Source of the DNA: Schistocephalus solidus
Taxonomy: Eukaryota; Platyhelminthes; Cestoda; Diphyllobothriidea; Diphyllobothriidae
Length of the DNA stretch: 64,000 nt
Reading direction: 5' to 3'
Assembly: GCA_017591395.1 (NCBI GenBank)
Contig: WEDG01000230.1
Location: 62,001-126,000, forward strand
This document shows positions 1 to 10,599 of the stretch, in pieces. How positions within the stretch are numbered: the stretch's first letter is position 1; every line of letters begins with the position of its first letter. The notes beneath the pieces were generated by a model that had not been told where the DNA came from, searched no databases, and was given only the letters and a program-made list of their open reading frames with translations. The position numbers and the translations under genes are program-made.

Positions 1-213
1 GAGTTCGAGGCTCGGGCGCCGCAGCGCCTGGGTTTGGGTATGGCTGGCTGATGACGGCTAATAAGCCAGAAATGGCCATTCCAGTCTCCCTTGTCTTTGT
101 CGGTCATGTTATTCTGCCTATGTTCTAGCTGCCTTACGGCTGCTGGCGGGGCTTGAGAGTTAGCCCCAACGCACAACGGGACGAGTGAGTCCTGTAACCG
201 ATCGGTGAGTGCC

Positions 214-216
<3 letters not shown>
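1..216 (+). mobile_element. tRNA-derived SINE, copy truncated by window start
   Basis: The copy begins inside the B-box-like motif (GTTCGAGGCTCG) and carries the full body: the GGCTGGCTGATGACGGCTAA block, the GGCCATTCCAGTCTCCCTTG block, the GGCTGCTGGCGGGGCTTGAG block and the 3' end GATCGGTGAGTGCCCC. The same blocks in the same order recur at 5980-6246, 38545-38812, 58650-59107 and, inverted, at 60478-60762. The 3' end runs straight into an (AT)n tract, which may be its tail. Confidence 0.85.
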
Positions 217-275
<59 letters not shown>

Positions 276-300
276 GTATGCATGTATATATATATATATA
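217..300. repeat. (AT)n microsatellite
   Basis: This is an almost pure AT dinucleotide array with a few TACATA/TGCATG interruptions. It directly follows the 3' end of the SINE copy, so it may have grown from the SINE tail. Confidence 0.95.
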
Positions 301-544
301 TTTGACCCTAAAAAGTCATGTCCGAATCACCTGACTCCATGTCCCGCACTTCATAATTTCAGAAATTATCTACCCGATTATTCTCTGGGGTCCATATACC
401 AGAAACCGCATAGAGAACGCTGGGGGACCCACTGAGCAGCCGAACCCCTCGTTGCTGTGTCACACAGCAGCAGAAACATCGGCGAAAACACGTGTCTGGG
501 CTTTTTAGCTAGTATCTATGTCGGAAGGTAAGGTATAACGTCTT

Positions 545-549
<5 letters not shown>
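301..549 (+). repeat. Interspersed repeat unit carrying a hammerhead motif, copy 1
   Basis: The segment between two (AT)n tracts shares blocks with 2818-2940 (inverted) and 2960-3110 (direct). Shared blocks include ACCAGAAACCGC upstream of the ribozyme-like core, GGGGGACCCA at stem I, and the hairpin GCTGTGTCACACAGC. No protein is encoded. It resembles the non-coding hammerhead-bearing repeats known from Penelope-like elements and retrozymes, but no linked reverse transcriptase was identified. Confidence 0.6.
428..500 (+). ncRNA. Degenerate type I hammerhead ribozyme motif, copy 1
   Basis: Stem I is CCCA (428-431) pairing with TGGG (497-500). Core 1 is CTGAGCA (432-438), a mutated form of CTGATGA. 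Stem II is GCCGA (439-443) with TCGGC (479-483), enclosing an inner hairpin. Core 2 is GAAA. Stem III is a loop-less ACAC/GTGT palindrome, and the cleavage position is the C at 496. The core-1 change and one extra A make this copy probably inactive. Short loop-less stem III is characteristic of hammerheads in eukaryotic retroelements (established knowledge). Confidence 0.55.

Positions 550-550
<1 letters not shown>

Positions 551-600
<50 letters not shown>
551..600. repeat. (AT)n microsatellite
   Basis: This is a pure AT dinucleotide array of about 50 bp. Together with 217-300 it brackets the first hammerhead-bearing repeat unit. Confidence 0.95.
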
Positions 601-603
<3 letters not shown>

Positions 604-798
604 GCTCATCATTCCCCGAGGAAGACGGTGGAGAAGGAACGAATTCATGGACCGGAATGTATTTGGACCGACGTTTTGGAAACCCCCTCGTTTCCATCAT
701 CGGAGTTCCGTGGCTGATCTTCCTGCTAGTCTTGACTTTTTCAGCCTTGACGCCTGCCTCGTTTCATATCCCTGCTCGGAGTACGGAGCAAATTGCAG

Positions 799-1030
799 GC
801 ACCTGTTTCAGCACCTGAAGCTCGAACTCGTGACCTGGTGGTTAGAAATTAAACGCCTAAATCATTGAGCCATGGACTCTTTGTCCTTTTGGTTGCGATC
901 GTTTATCTCGAGCCCTGCAAGCAGCCGATCAATTGCTATTATATCATAGGCAGAAAGACATAATCGACAGAACGAAGACAACGGGGACTGGATTAGCCAT
1001 TTCTCGTCTACCCGCTGTAACCAACCCCAG
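799..1030 (-). mobile_element. tRNA-derived SINE, two partial copies abutting
   Basis: Positions 799-888 hold the inverted tRNA-like head (CTCGAACTCGTGACC then TTGAGCCATGGACTC). Positions 889-1030 hold an inverted body fragment (CTCGAGCCCTGC..AGCAGCCG, AGACAACGGGGACTGG, GTAACCAACCCCA) whose order shows it belongs to a second copy. Both are diverged and truncated. Confidence 0.7.
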
Positions 1031-1187
1031 ATGTTTCCATCCATTTGCCATGAACTGTCGGGAACGTGGATTGTTGGTTAAGCCGCTGCTTATTCGGGGG
1101 GAGCTAACGTGCCCTCACCTATCAACATCTACACATGTTGTTTTTAATATTCCTTACTCTACATCTCTTGACTCCTCATCCTGGTCG

Positions 1188-1278
1188 CTGAGGCGTTGCT
1201 GGCGCGGTTGGAGACTGAGACCCAAGGCACAACGGGACGCGTGTGGTCCGTAACGCGATAGGTAAACGCTCCACTACC
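1188..1278 (+). mobile_element. tRNA-derived SINE, 3' fragment
   Basis: The fragment keeps the 3' blocks GCTGGCGCGGTTGGAGACTGAG, CCAAGGCACAACGGGACG and GATAGGTAAACGCTCC, corresponding to the last third of the SINE. The upstream part is missing. Confidence 0.6.
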
Positions 1279-2629
1279 ACTGTGTTGGGGCAATATGAAA
1301 AGCAACTTCCCGGACCCCTTTGTGGCCAGGTCCTAGCTCTCACTGCCGCGCATCGCCGTCACCATGGTGACGATGTGCACAACGCGTGATACGACATGAT
1401 TCCGCAGCCGAGTTCAGCGCGTGTGTGCGCGCGCGTGCTTTGCTCACGCCACCCCTGTCGTTACGACTTGTCAGGTGGCGTCTGCATATTTTATAATCTC
1501 AGTCAGTGTGTCAGCTCAATCCGTTGACTCCTGGGTGTAACGAGCAAATGCCTCCAAACGCCATTTAGCTCATGGAGGAAGGTGCGTCTAGGTACACTGA
1601 GCCGGCTAGAACGAAAACTCGCATATCCGCACGCTTTGATCTGCAACATCGTCAAACCTTGCTGTAAATAATGATCATTATTAATGCTTCATCACTTTTT
1701 TGCCTCGCTCCCGACTTTCTCATCGCTGTCTTAAGCATGGAGCCGTATGACTGTAATGGCGAATGTCGTCACGCGCAGAAGTCCGCAGTAGGAGTTCGAG
1801 GATGTGGCGACCAATATATTTTGCGCATCAACGTTTCTTCCATAAAGGTTTGATATGGCCACCCAACCGGAAACGTCTGAAACCATCTAGAATCTTTCCG
1901 GATACAATTGCTAGCTAATACAAACATCGCACAGGGTTTTTTGTAAGCATTGCCTCTCATAATCGGCGGCAACCTTAGACGTTAAATCGATCTCTGGTTC
2001 CTTCGGAGCTTATCCTATCTGCCAAATCGATCTTAAAGGTTCACTTGGCAACAAACTGCACGCAACGTAACTCAGGCATTCAGATACAATCAGCCACATC
2101 AATTTGTGTCAGCAGTTGGACGCAGGCACCGTTGGTTCTCTAACAGCCGAGAGTGCGTGGAAAGCCCTGGGTCAGCCGTAGCTCGTTGGGCAGCGGTCCA
2201 TTGGGGTAACTCGATAGGTTAGGGCTGGGGGGAGGGGGAAGGGGGGTGGGTGGGAAGAACGGCTCCCTGTAGTTTCTGAGATCGAAAGTGGGCGTCTCCG
2301 CCCAACCCTCTAGCGCAGACGATGGGTAAAGTCGAACTGAACGGAGGGCACAGTTACCATGCTATACTGCCATGGTTTGTGGCTTTTTGATAGTCGACCA
2401 ATTTTCCAGGTCGATGCCTGCCAACTCCAAAAGGTTGGACAGCTTCATATTTCCGCAACTGTTTATTTATCAGACTCCAGACGGTGTTTCGTCTGTAGCT
2501 AACCATGTCGAGACCTATCGTTTCAGCATCCGCTACCTGTGGACGCACCGGGTAGTCTGTGAGTAGGCCATATCTTCCATGGATCCTTGAGATGAAGGTA
2601 CTGTTGGAATCTTGAGAAAAATATTTTAC
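1279..2629. other. No gene seen; contains a G-run cluster
   Basis: No exon, transposon or RNA gene could be supported here. The only notable structure is the G-run cluster at 2222-2254. Confidence 0.5.
2222..2254 (+). other. G-quadruplex-forming run
   Basis: Six runs of three or more G, separated by one or two bases, lie within 33 bp on the + strand. This satisfies the usual G3+N1-7 quadruplex pattern several times over. No promoter or gene start could be tied to it. Confidence 0.6.
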
Positions 2630-2823
2630 TCAGAAATCAATTGTAAACATGGAGTAAGTCAGTCGGAATTAAGCTTTATTGGCCCAGTTCGAAAGTTGAT
2701 AAGAATATTTGTGCCGAAATCCATCAGCCACTGGAGCATAACCGTGTAATACTCCTAAACTTCCAAAAGTCAGCAAGATGTATTTACTCGTTACATGATA
2801 TACCATGTACCAGGCACTAACAG

Positions 2824-2878
2824 CCCAGACGCGTGCTTCGCTGATATTCAGTTGCGAGTAGCTCGGGTCATCAGTGGG
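2824..2878 (-). ncRNA. Degenerate type I hammerhead ribozyme motif, copy 3
   Basis: Read on the minus strand: stem I CCCA (complement of 2875-2878), intact core CTGATGA (complement of 2868-2874), then a shortened stem II region ending in CAGC, core 2 GAAG, stem III GCAC/GCGT, cleavage triplet GTC (complement of 2828-2830) and stem I partner TGGG (complement of 2824-2827). Stem II pairing is eroded and A15.1 is G, so activity is doubtful, but the order and spacing of the conserved elements are right. Confidence 0.5.
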
Positions 2879-3006
2879 TCCCCAAGCGATCCCAGTGTGT
2901 TTTCTGATAGGTACTCCAGTTTTGGAATTGTGACTTCGTATTACCCCTAAATTGGAGTAAATCAGTCGGAACTAAGCTTTTTAAGCTAAGATATGAATCT
3001 CTGGCA

Positions 3007-3074
3007 CCCACTGATGAGCCGAACACTTCACAGCTGTGTCATGCAGCGGCAGAATATGGTGAGTTGTGTCCGAC
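3007..3074 (+). ncRNA. Degenerate type I hammerhead ribozyme motif, copy 2
   Basis: An intact CTGATGA core (3011-3017) follows CCCA (3007-3010). The start of stem II, GCCG, and the inner AGCTGTGTCATGCAG hairpin are present. The second core is eroded (GGTGAGTT in place of GGCGAAAA) and GTGTC remains at 3066-3070. Copy 2 thus preserves the half that copy 1 lost, and vice versa. Confidence 0.5.
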
Positions 3075-3110
3075 CTCTTAACTAGGGCCCATGCTGTCAA
3101 TTGTGGTATA

Positions 3111-4982
3111 TAATCTACCTAGTTAGTTATCTAATTTGACCTATAAAGAGAAACGGAATAATCGCTTATATTCCCAGATCTATTGTCCAGCAGACGATCA
3201 GTTAATCGAATACGTATAATAGTTCACAACGAAAAACTTGGACAAAACAATATAATGGGACCTCATTAGTTATGTATCCTTTTACCAGAAGAAAGGTATG
3301 CTACGCTGCTAGATCGAAACAAAAGTCGGCGTTCTATCGCTTTCTTGTCACAGAAATTTCCGGGTCTCAGGCATACTAGGCGCACTTCGGTGTGCGGGTC
3401 AAAAATGCGAGGTTCAAGATACCTCGCCAAACCTTGCCGGATATGTCAGCTACACTGAAGCAGCTCTCTCTAACAATGATTGACCAATCGACGGGACGAG
3501 ACACGTTTACTTGACAGTTTAAAAACAGCTGGGTCCTAGTATAAAAGTTTTTTCTGGTAGATTATGGGATATGGATAATTAGCACAGCCAAACTTGTTTT
3601 ATTTATTAAATTCGCGTGCAATGTCAAAATATTTGCTGCAAGGTGGTTCTCTCTTTATGCAGTCCACCGATGATTGCAGACGGTGACATCTTGGATCCCC
3701 CAAATGGTGTACCTTTGAGCAGAGCCATTTTTGGCCTGCTGTCTACATTCAACTTTGATGCTTGACCCAGCCCAGGTTTGGACAGCCACGTGTTCTGACA
3801 GTTAGATTCGCTTTCACACGGACCTTACGTTGCTATTTTGTCTTTCACACGCCTTGGTGTCCTGCCTAACGGACGGCCATTTTGTTCGATAGCAGGCCCC
3901 CGATTATCGATCGATTTTCACCCTCTCCATTTTGGCCCATGCAGATGGAGAGAGCGAGGACACTATTGATGGCGTTTTGACCTGGCTGCAACAGATAGCC
4001 TATCACCCAGATGTTTAGTTCGCCTTTGCGTCAGATTATGCGACCGTGTGAATCATCTTATTGAAGATATTTACACCTTTATGCTCACTTACATTTATTT
4101 AGATTCCGTCGGCTATACAAAATAACAAAACTCAACGTAAACCATGAGTCCGTAAAGGATGAGAAGCTGAGGCTTAAAAGATTCGAGTATGATCCAGGTG
4201 CACACGTAAATTTCTCTAAATTAAACTGAACTAAACTGAAAAAAAAACTAAGCGTCGGATGAATATTCCTTCTCCCAAGTGAAACACCAGGTTTCGGATC
4301 AGGATGTTATTGGCACTTTGATATTTGTTAAATTATTCCTTTGTTTCACGGAGCCTTTTAATGCTTGTCGACTTGGTAGTGGTCCATACTGCTAAGCTCC
4401 AAAACGCACCTACCTGTTTTCTCAAATCTTGACGAAGAATAAACACACCATAAACGGCGGCGTGATGTTTGGTTAGCCCTCCAGTCGGCTTGGTACAGTC
4501 TCATCACCGAAGATGGGGGACAGAAAAAATTAGACGATTCTGTGCCACATTCCTTCAATGGATTAAATTTACCACTGGATCGATAAAGCAGGAATTTAAT
4601 TCGCTCGACGTTTCTGATTACCACTTGCGCTAATCATCAGGTAGCTCAAAAAAGGTGATTCTTCGAATAACCCAGCGCCCTACCCTCTTTGCTCGTACAG
4701 CTGCCCACTGGTGTGCTACCTCGGTATTCGGAATGGGAGGCTGGTATCCTTAACCTCTTCGTAACGTGTTCTCCTGACAACTTTCGTCGATGTTGCATCT
4801 GAGTGAAGGAAGTCTAATTTTGGTAGTTTCGCTACCAGCAGGTGTAGGAGACGCGAGGCTTGAGCATAGGGTCAGGTGCCAGATATAATCTGCTGTGGTA
4901 TTGGAACGGATTGCGTGTGAGAGGCTAGTGCACGCTCGATACTGCGAAGGATTATATTGATTCAGTGTCCCTGTAGCGGCTA
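3111..4982. other. No gene seen
   Basis: I found no supported exon, repeat or RNA. A minus-strand open stretch at 4358-4624 has no recognisable domain and is not called. Confidence 0.4.
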
Positions 4983-5720
4983 ATGAAACCGGATGGTATT
5001 GTGACAAGTGCATATTTGTGGTCGAGGCCTGTACTCATTCCACCACTGCTTGTGCCTCGGTCTATAGTAAGCCCCTTGAACTGCTTGATGCTCGTTCTGG
5101 TGTACGATAAGTTCACATTCTGTTGTTATTCGCCATTGGTTGGCTTCTCGGAAAGATTCTGCGCGTTTTTTTGCGGTGTCGAAATTGCGCCCCGAGGCTG
5201 GCTGACTGAGCTTAAATGCGCTGACGATATTGCTTTGGTAACTTCAAGATATAATAACCTACAGAATGTAATCTTGCGGGTGAATGCAATCAGCCAATCG
5301 CCGAGAAGGCTAATTTGCCTTTTGGTTGCATTTCTCATTAGGAGACGGCACCTCTCGGGGTTAATTACTGCCCGCTTAAAAAGTCAAACAGTTTCAAGCA
5401 TCTCATGGGGAAGTGGCCGCCCGACCGACGCCATTCAGGCTTTTTACAAGTTTTATGAAATATCCATGGACCCGACCCGACATTTCTATTTCTACAGGGA
5501 TCCGCGTGTACCGGGCATACCTTCGTTCGCTCGTATATGATTGTACATTCTAGGCGGTGTTCGCGGAAGTTTAGTAAAAGCTGGAGGTTCCCGACCGCCG
5601 TTGTCTGAGGTGTACTGATTTTGTTCTCTTTAATGAGGCAGTCCGCAGTCATTGCAACAAAATTACAAGGATATCTCAGACCACCCACGTAGTATGACTG
5701 AGGTGATTTGAGCACGTTCT
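4983..5720 (+). pseudogene. Non-LTR retrotransposon reverse-transcriptase remnant
   Basis: An open stretch from 4983 contains a decayed version of the RT active-site block, read as LKCADDIALV near 5215-5245, where LEYADDI is typical. Further down, in shifted frames, come VYRAYLRSLVY near 5510 and KLEVPDRRCL near 5580. These match the order of blocks after the RT core in endonuclease-type LINEs, where YR.Y.RS.LLYG and LEVFDHRCLR are usual. Frames shift several times and in-frame stops are present, so this is a dead fragment. Its 5' and 3' borders are not defined. Confidence 0.65.
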
Positions 5721-5904
5721 CCATCACCCAAATTATGAGTTTTATGTTGCTGCTTTTGACCTGACGCCGCTCTGTCCACCTGAAGGCAGCCGAGAGGGGG
5801 TCGGCTCAAATCATGTTTGAGTGTTTACACTGTGGTAAATAAATTGTGGCTCGCTCTCTCTTTCCCCTTCTCATGTCCCTTTGATCCGCCTGAGTTAGGT
5901 TTCT

Positions 5905-5966
5905 TGGCGGCAGAGACAATGGAGACTGGAATGGCCATTTGTGACTCGTTAGCCGTCCTTATCCAG
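5905..5966 (-). mobile_element. tRNA-derived SINE, short body fragment
   Basis: An inverted body fragment (AGACAATGGAGACTGGAATGG and CAGTCATACCCAA) directly precedes a direct-orientation copy starting near 5980. Confidence 0.6.
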
Positions 5967-5979
5967 TCATACCCAATCT

Positions 5980-6246
5980 AAATGGTTAGAGCGTTGGACG
6001 TCCGATCAGTAGGTTGAGGGTTCGAGTCTCGGGTGGTGAACCACTTTGGGTTAGTTATGGCTGACTGACGACGGCCAATAAGTTATAAGTGGCCATTCCA
6101 GGCTCCCTCATCTTTGTCGGTATTGTTCATCTGCCTTTCGTACTACTAGCCACTGTGCGGCTGCTGGCAGGACTCGAGAGTGAGCCCCAAGGTAGAACGG
6201 AACGAGTGAGTTCCATTAACGATAGGTGAGCGTTTGTCAACGAATA
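5980..6246 (+). mobile_element. tRNA-derived SINE, near full length
   Basis: It starts in the A-box region (AAATGGTTAGAGCGTTGG), has the B-box-like GGTTCGAGTCTCGG, then the body and the 3' end GATAGGTGAGCGTTTGTCAAC. A polymerase III internal promoter layout (box A and box B about 30 bp apart) is visible, as expected for a tRNA-derived SINE. Confidence 0.85.
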
Positions 6247-7529
6247 TTGGACGCAGTCTTTAGCTTAACTTCAAGCCACCTTCAAACGCGCACGAGATTG
6301 AAATTTGTTTTGGTAGGATGGTTATAAAGGCAAGATTATGGTGAAGCCATTTAAGCCTGCTACTCAGTTCAGAAGAGGACCGAGTTATTTCATATTAACT
6401 GCCGGCCTTCTAAATCACAACTTGTTGCGCGTTTTCGGAGTTAAAAACTCGTTAGATTTACTGTAGTATTGGTTACGCCGGCTTACCACGAAAAAAGTTA
6501 TCTACACATCTCGGGCTCTCTCCCTCTTCCATGCACCTTTCTGGGCTCGGCGGTCGGCTGGCGAGGAGCCATGGTGCGAACTTCCATCTAACGCGTGCTA
6601 TACACATATCTGACAATAGGTAAGGACTCACATGGACTCGACGCAATAAGACTGTGTGAGGCTATGTGACACCCTTTTTCATCTAGCACAACGATGCTAC
6701 AGACCGGTAGATATACCACATACCGGAAATCGTGAGCCCCTGACTAAATCTTTGGTTGGTTACCAAAAGCTTGCAGTACTGATAGGTATGGAACTTGATC
6801 ACAGGTTAGATCACCCAACCACCGACTTTCAAGTAAAAAATCTTCCTCGTTCAAAAAAGAGTGAAGCCTTGAGTACCGCATATGCATCCTTTCTGCGGGA
6901 CATTGCTCTTTGCTGAGCTTCATTATTTGAACTTATGGAGTAGTTTCGTTTTGCAAAAGTTCCCTTTTTGATATCTCTTCTCAATTTTAATAGATTATTT
7001 GACCTGCTCTTAAAGCCTTCAAGCAACGTGACATGTATTGTCCTCAAGGACGCTTTCATACTCTTTTGCCTCCTTAAACTCAGGTTATGACAGCACATGC
7101 GGGACAGCTGTGCAGAGGGAAGAATCCCTCACCTCGTAGTCTACAGTTGCATCACTGCAAGGTTGTCGAGACGTTTCAAACCGACTTATTCGGAATTTCT
7201 AACACACATTTGGTCACTCCTTTTCATAAATGTAGTTTCGTCCCTCGATGGATGATAATGGAATCCGAGATACCATTCATGTGGTCATTTCTCATCATGA
7301 AGTATTCATTGATAGTTGGTGAATTATTAGCATGAAGCCAGAACCCCCGTAGAATAGTATTGAATCAAAAATAGTGGACTTCTTCTATACAGAAATGATG
7401 TTTCACTTGACCATTGCGATATAAGGAGCCCACAGCACTAGCCCGGTTTTGCCATTTATCACCTACAAGTGCTTTTTGATACAGTCTGTCTCTCATTTTC
7501 CTCTTTAAACCTATCTGTACCTCGCTTAG
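6247..7529. other. No gene seen
   Basis: No exon or repeat could be assigned. Earlier ectodomain exons of the phosphatase gene should lie upstream, but none was recognised here or between 1 and 6246, so they may lie outside the window. Confidence 0.4.
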
Positions 7530-7686
7530 GTTGTGAGCTCTGCTGTAAAAAGTCAACTAGCAGTGCAAGCTAATGTGGGAGTCTGGTCCTTCTTTCGCGT
7601 CCAATCGGCGCCCTTCCATCTGACCCTAACTAATCTCCAACCGGCCACTGAGTACCGTGTGTACGCTTGGGCACCCCCTGTGGACG
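7530..7686 (+). CDS. Receptor PTP exon, fibronectin-III-like
   Basis: The reading ..VGVWSFFRVQSAPFHL then TLTNLQPATEYRVYAW has the L.P.T.Y.V signature of the E-F strands of a fibronectin type III domain. The start follows a pyrimidine-rich stretch ending CGCTTAG. The end before GTTAGT is phase 1, which does not fit the next exon at 7790 (needs phase 2). Either the donor chosen here is wrong, or a small exon or an indel intervenes. The fold signature is clear; the borders are not. Confidence 0.55.
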
Positions 7687-7789
7687 GTTAGTCACTCTCT
7701 GTCCATTATCGCACTGATGACATGACATTTATGTGTTGCAGTTGTTTCATTAGCATTTTCTTTGCCCACGACCGCCTTTTCGTCTGCAG

Positions 7790-8064
7790 GCCTCTGGATG
7801 TATTCACCATACCGTTGCATTTAGGCACCGACTTTCAGGGGACATCTGCGGATATTTGGACGTCCCCGAAACCCTTCGCCACGTCTCCCAACTTCCGAAT
7901 CGACCCCCACCTCATGAGCGAGCCGTCAGATACGTCAGTGGTTGTACTTTACCCAAACGTTTCGGGCTACACCGGTGGACTTATAACCGACTACTACTTG
8001 GCTATAAGCCCTGGTCATGTTGGGATTGAAATAACCCCAGTCCCCTCCTCTGGGGACCCCGAAG
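7790..8064 (+). CDS. Receptor PTP exon, ectodomain
   Basis: The exon follows TCTGCAG and ends before GTTCGT in phase 1. It encodes about 91 residues of extracellular sequence including GYTGGLITDYYLAISP. This resembles the start of the last membrane-proximal fibronectin-like unit in receptor tyrosine phosphatases, where a similar G..I..Y.L...P pattern occurs. It is rich in Pro, Ser and Thr. The phase fits the following exon at 11513 exactly. Confidence 0.75.
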
Positions 8065-9970
8065 GTTCGTTGAAATTTATTTACCGCATGCTAATGTACA
8101 GTCCATCGTGTCAGTTACTTGTTTGTTATAGAAATGTCACGATGTTGAATCACAGAATGTTTTTTGCAGGACTGCTGGGAAAAACCTGTAGAATTACACG
8201 TAGCAAGGCCCAATAAGTTCTAGTAACCTAAACATTTGATTAAATGGCCCATAATACAGAGTGAGTTTTAAGAGGATCAGTTTGAAGCCTTTCAAATGGA
8301 CATTGAGTTGAATATCAAGGGGTTTTAACAACGCGATTTAAATCAACATGTGAATGCCTGTTATTTTTTCTGAGAGTTCTGAATATCCTCCTGGAACATT
8401 CATTTCTTGGAGCACAAGTACATGTGTATTTCCGGAGGAGGTCGTAATAAACTGCGAATTCCAACAACGAGAGTTGGGGGCAGTCGGAATCGCTTTTATG
8501 TTGAAGGTCGGGCACAGGAACAGGAGCCCTTCTCCGTATTACAGGTTGCCGTGTGCCAAATTGCGGGCAGGGTAAATATTACCACCTTACTTTCCTTGCA
8601 ATTTAGCGCATATATTATGGGCGGATCCTGTTCCCCTTCATCGTACCGGGGGAGGGGAGCATAAACCCTATCCCCTAACCCAGAGGGAATGTGCGAACAG
8701 CAAAAACGACACTTAAATGCTGCTTGCGAGAACCACCTTATACGTTTCGTCGGAAGCACAAGGGAATCTGGGAGGGTTGTTTCTGGCTTATTTGTCGCGG
8801 TAAGTCAGGCGTACCACAATTTCAAGTGAGAAAGCCTTGTAATTTGAACACGGTCCTGCTAGTCATTGAACTTCAAACTAGCGGTTGAGCCACTTGCCTG
8901 GCGCTCTGTTGGCTGCGATTGTGGCTTTTCAAGGTCACATAGGATTGATCTTCGCCGATCTGGGCTGAATGCTAGACGGGTTTCCCGTTTTGAGTTACAG
9001 TCCCTTTCCAGTCTCCAACCGAGTGGTTGTTTGGTGGAGCGCAAGCAGTAGTTGGGAATGCACTGCCGACACAGTGAAGGAGATTAAAAGGACAGTTTTT
9101 GGTCTGTCATCATAACAAGATTAAAAGGAACCAGCGTTAGTGGGCAGAAACTAATCGCCCTGTTGATGGCAGAAATTTCAATGTGAATCGGATAAATTTT
9201 GAAGGTGAACTCTTATCTGTCTGTGGCATATTACGACCATGGTTATGGTTGTCTTTAGACCGCATATCTCTACTTGCGCCATTGGTTTGAACAGTTACTG
9301 GTTAAAGTTCTCCTATCGCGCATCAATCTCCATGCTAAAACGTGCTCATCAAAGTGAGTTAATCAGGAAGTCTGTAGATCTATTTGGCGTGTTCGCCCGT
9401 GTTGCGTGTTGATATCTGAAATGGTAGCCCGAAGTACTCAACCATTTGGTGTGGGATTAACTGATCGACCGGAAGTTGCGATTCGGCGTCAAGCAGTGCA
9501 GCCTCGAGGGCGATGAAGATGGGTGTCCCACCCGTGTTGGCGATCGCAGTACTGTAAGAGAACCCGTAAATCGGCCACCAAATCTCTTGTACGAGCCAAA
9601 CCTTACGGTACAGAGGTCGGCTGCCTTGTCTCGGGAAGAAAGTTGGTCATTCCGTGGTCCTAGACGATGTCACCAATGCTGCCTGTGGGGGACTTTTAAT
9701 TCGCACCTGTGAGACTATCGTTGACAGAAAGAAAATGTACATTCCCGTTTTGCCTTTCGAGGTTCGAACGCAAAGCTCATGACTAGCCTGAAGTGGTCAG
9801 TTTCAACCTATTGGCTGTCATTGGCTCGTGATTCCCCAAGTCAAGGCACTGCCGCATCAGAAACTTGAACTCCGGAGCTCCACGGCAAACCGGAAATTCC
9901 TATGTGCTTCCTGAAGCCCGGATTGGTTACTGAACATCACCCTCATGGGATCGCATACTCGGCACCTACA
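8065..9970. other. Intron sequence, no gene seen
   Basis: The large intron begins here. A possible degenerate relative of the inverted-repeat element at 56188 lies around 8504-8690: it has GGCACAGGAACAGGA near 8512 and CCCTATCCCCTAACCC near 8666. Nothing else is recognised. Confidence 0.4.
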
Positions 9971-10110
9971 GTGATAAGAGCGTTCGACTTAAAATCTCAC
10001 AGACCCCCCTGGGCGCTGGGTATACCAGCACTTGAGTTGGCAGTGTCATTGGCTAATTATGGCTAGTAAGCTGGAGGTGGCCATTCCGCCGTCTTATTCT
10101 GGACTTAAAT
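9971..10110 (+). mobile_element. tRNA-derived SINE, diverged partial copy
   Basis: Weak but ordered similarity to the SINE: GATAAGAGCGTTCGACTTAA (head), GGCTAATTATGGCTAGTAAG and GGTGGCCATTCCG (body). The 3' third is missing. Confidence 0.45.
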
Positions 10111-10599
10111 TATCCACTGACCAGTCTCATCATCCTCCAGACGGGAGCAAGACATGGGTTGGACGCCTAATCAGCATCCGCCCACTTCCCACACGCATTC
10201 AAGGACTCAGTGACCGAATCAATGAACAGACTAACATAGTCCCCGCTACACACAACCATATGCCACACGCAGAGCTGAACTGTGAGCATTTACGTAGCCT
10301 GATATTTGCATACATGTGTGCGCAAGCGTTAGCTCTCGGACTCCTTCGGGAGGGGTGGGGGAGGCGGTGTTGACAGAATGGTTAGGACAATGCAGTCACT
10401 GGGATTCTTTCTCTCTTTCATAGCCACAATCTTCCAGGCAGATTTTTCAGTAGATGTGCTCTCTCTAGAAGTGTCAACCGAAATTCTAAAATGCATTTGG
10501 GTTAGAACAGATTACTTAAGTCGGGTGGTAATATTTATTATCCTGCAGCATAATCCTGAGATATTTCAGTCACGTGAGGATGCCAACTTTTGAGGTAAC

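Larger units (their letters stand above)
2630..3110. repeat. Inverted pair of hammerhead-bearing repeat units
   Basis: Positions 2818-2940 are an inverted copy and 2960-3110 a direct copy of the unit at 301-520. The block GGAGTAARTCAGTCGGAAYT also occurs twice in direct orientation (about 2651 and 2956), on the outer side and between the two units. The layout is reminiscent of complex, partly inverted Penelope-like insertions, but no coding part is seen. Confidence 0.5.

Noticed and set aside
205..435. Open frame of repeated Tyr-Ile upstream of the first hammerhead unit
   Set aside because: It is a by-product of the (AT)n microsatellite; no start context, domain or homologue.
4358..4624. Minus-strand open frame of 88 codons
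   Set aside because: No recognisable motif on either strand; too short to call.
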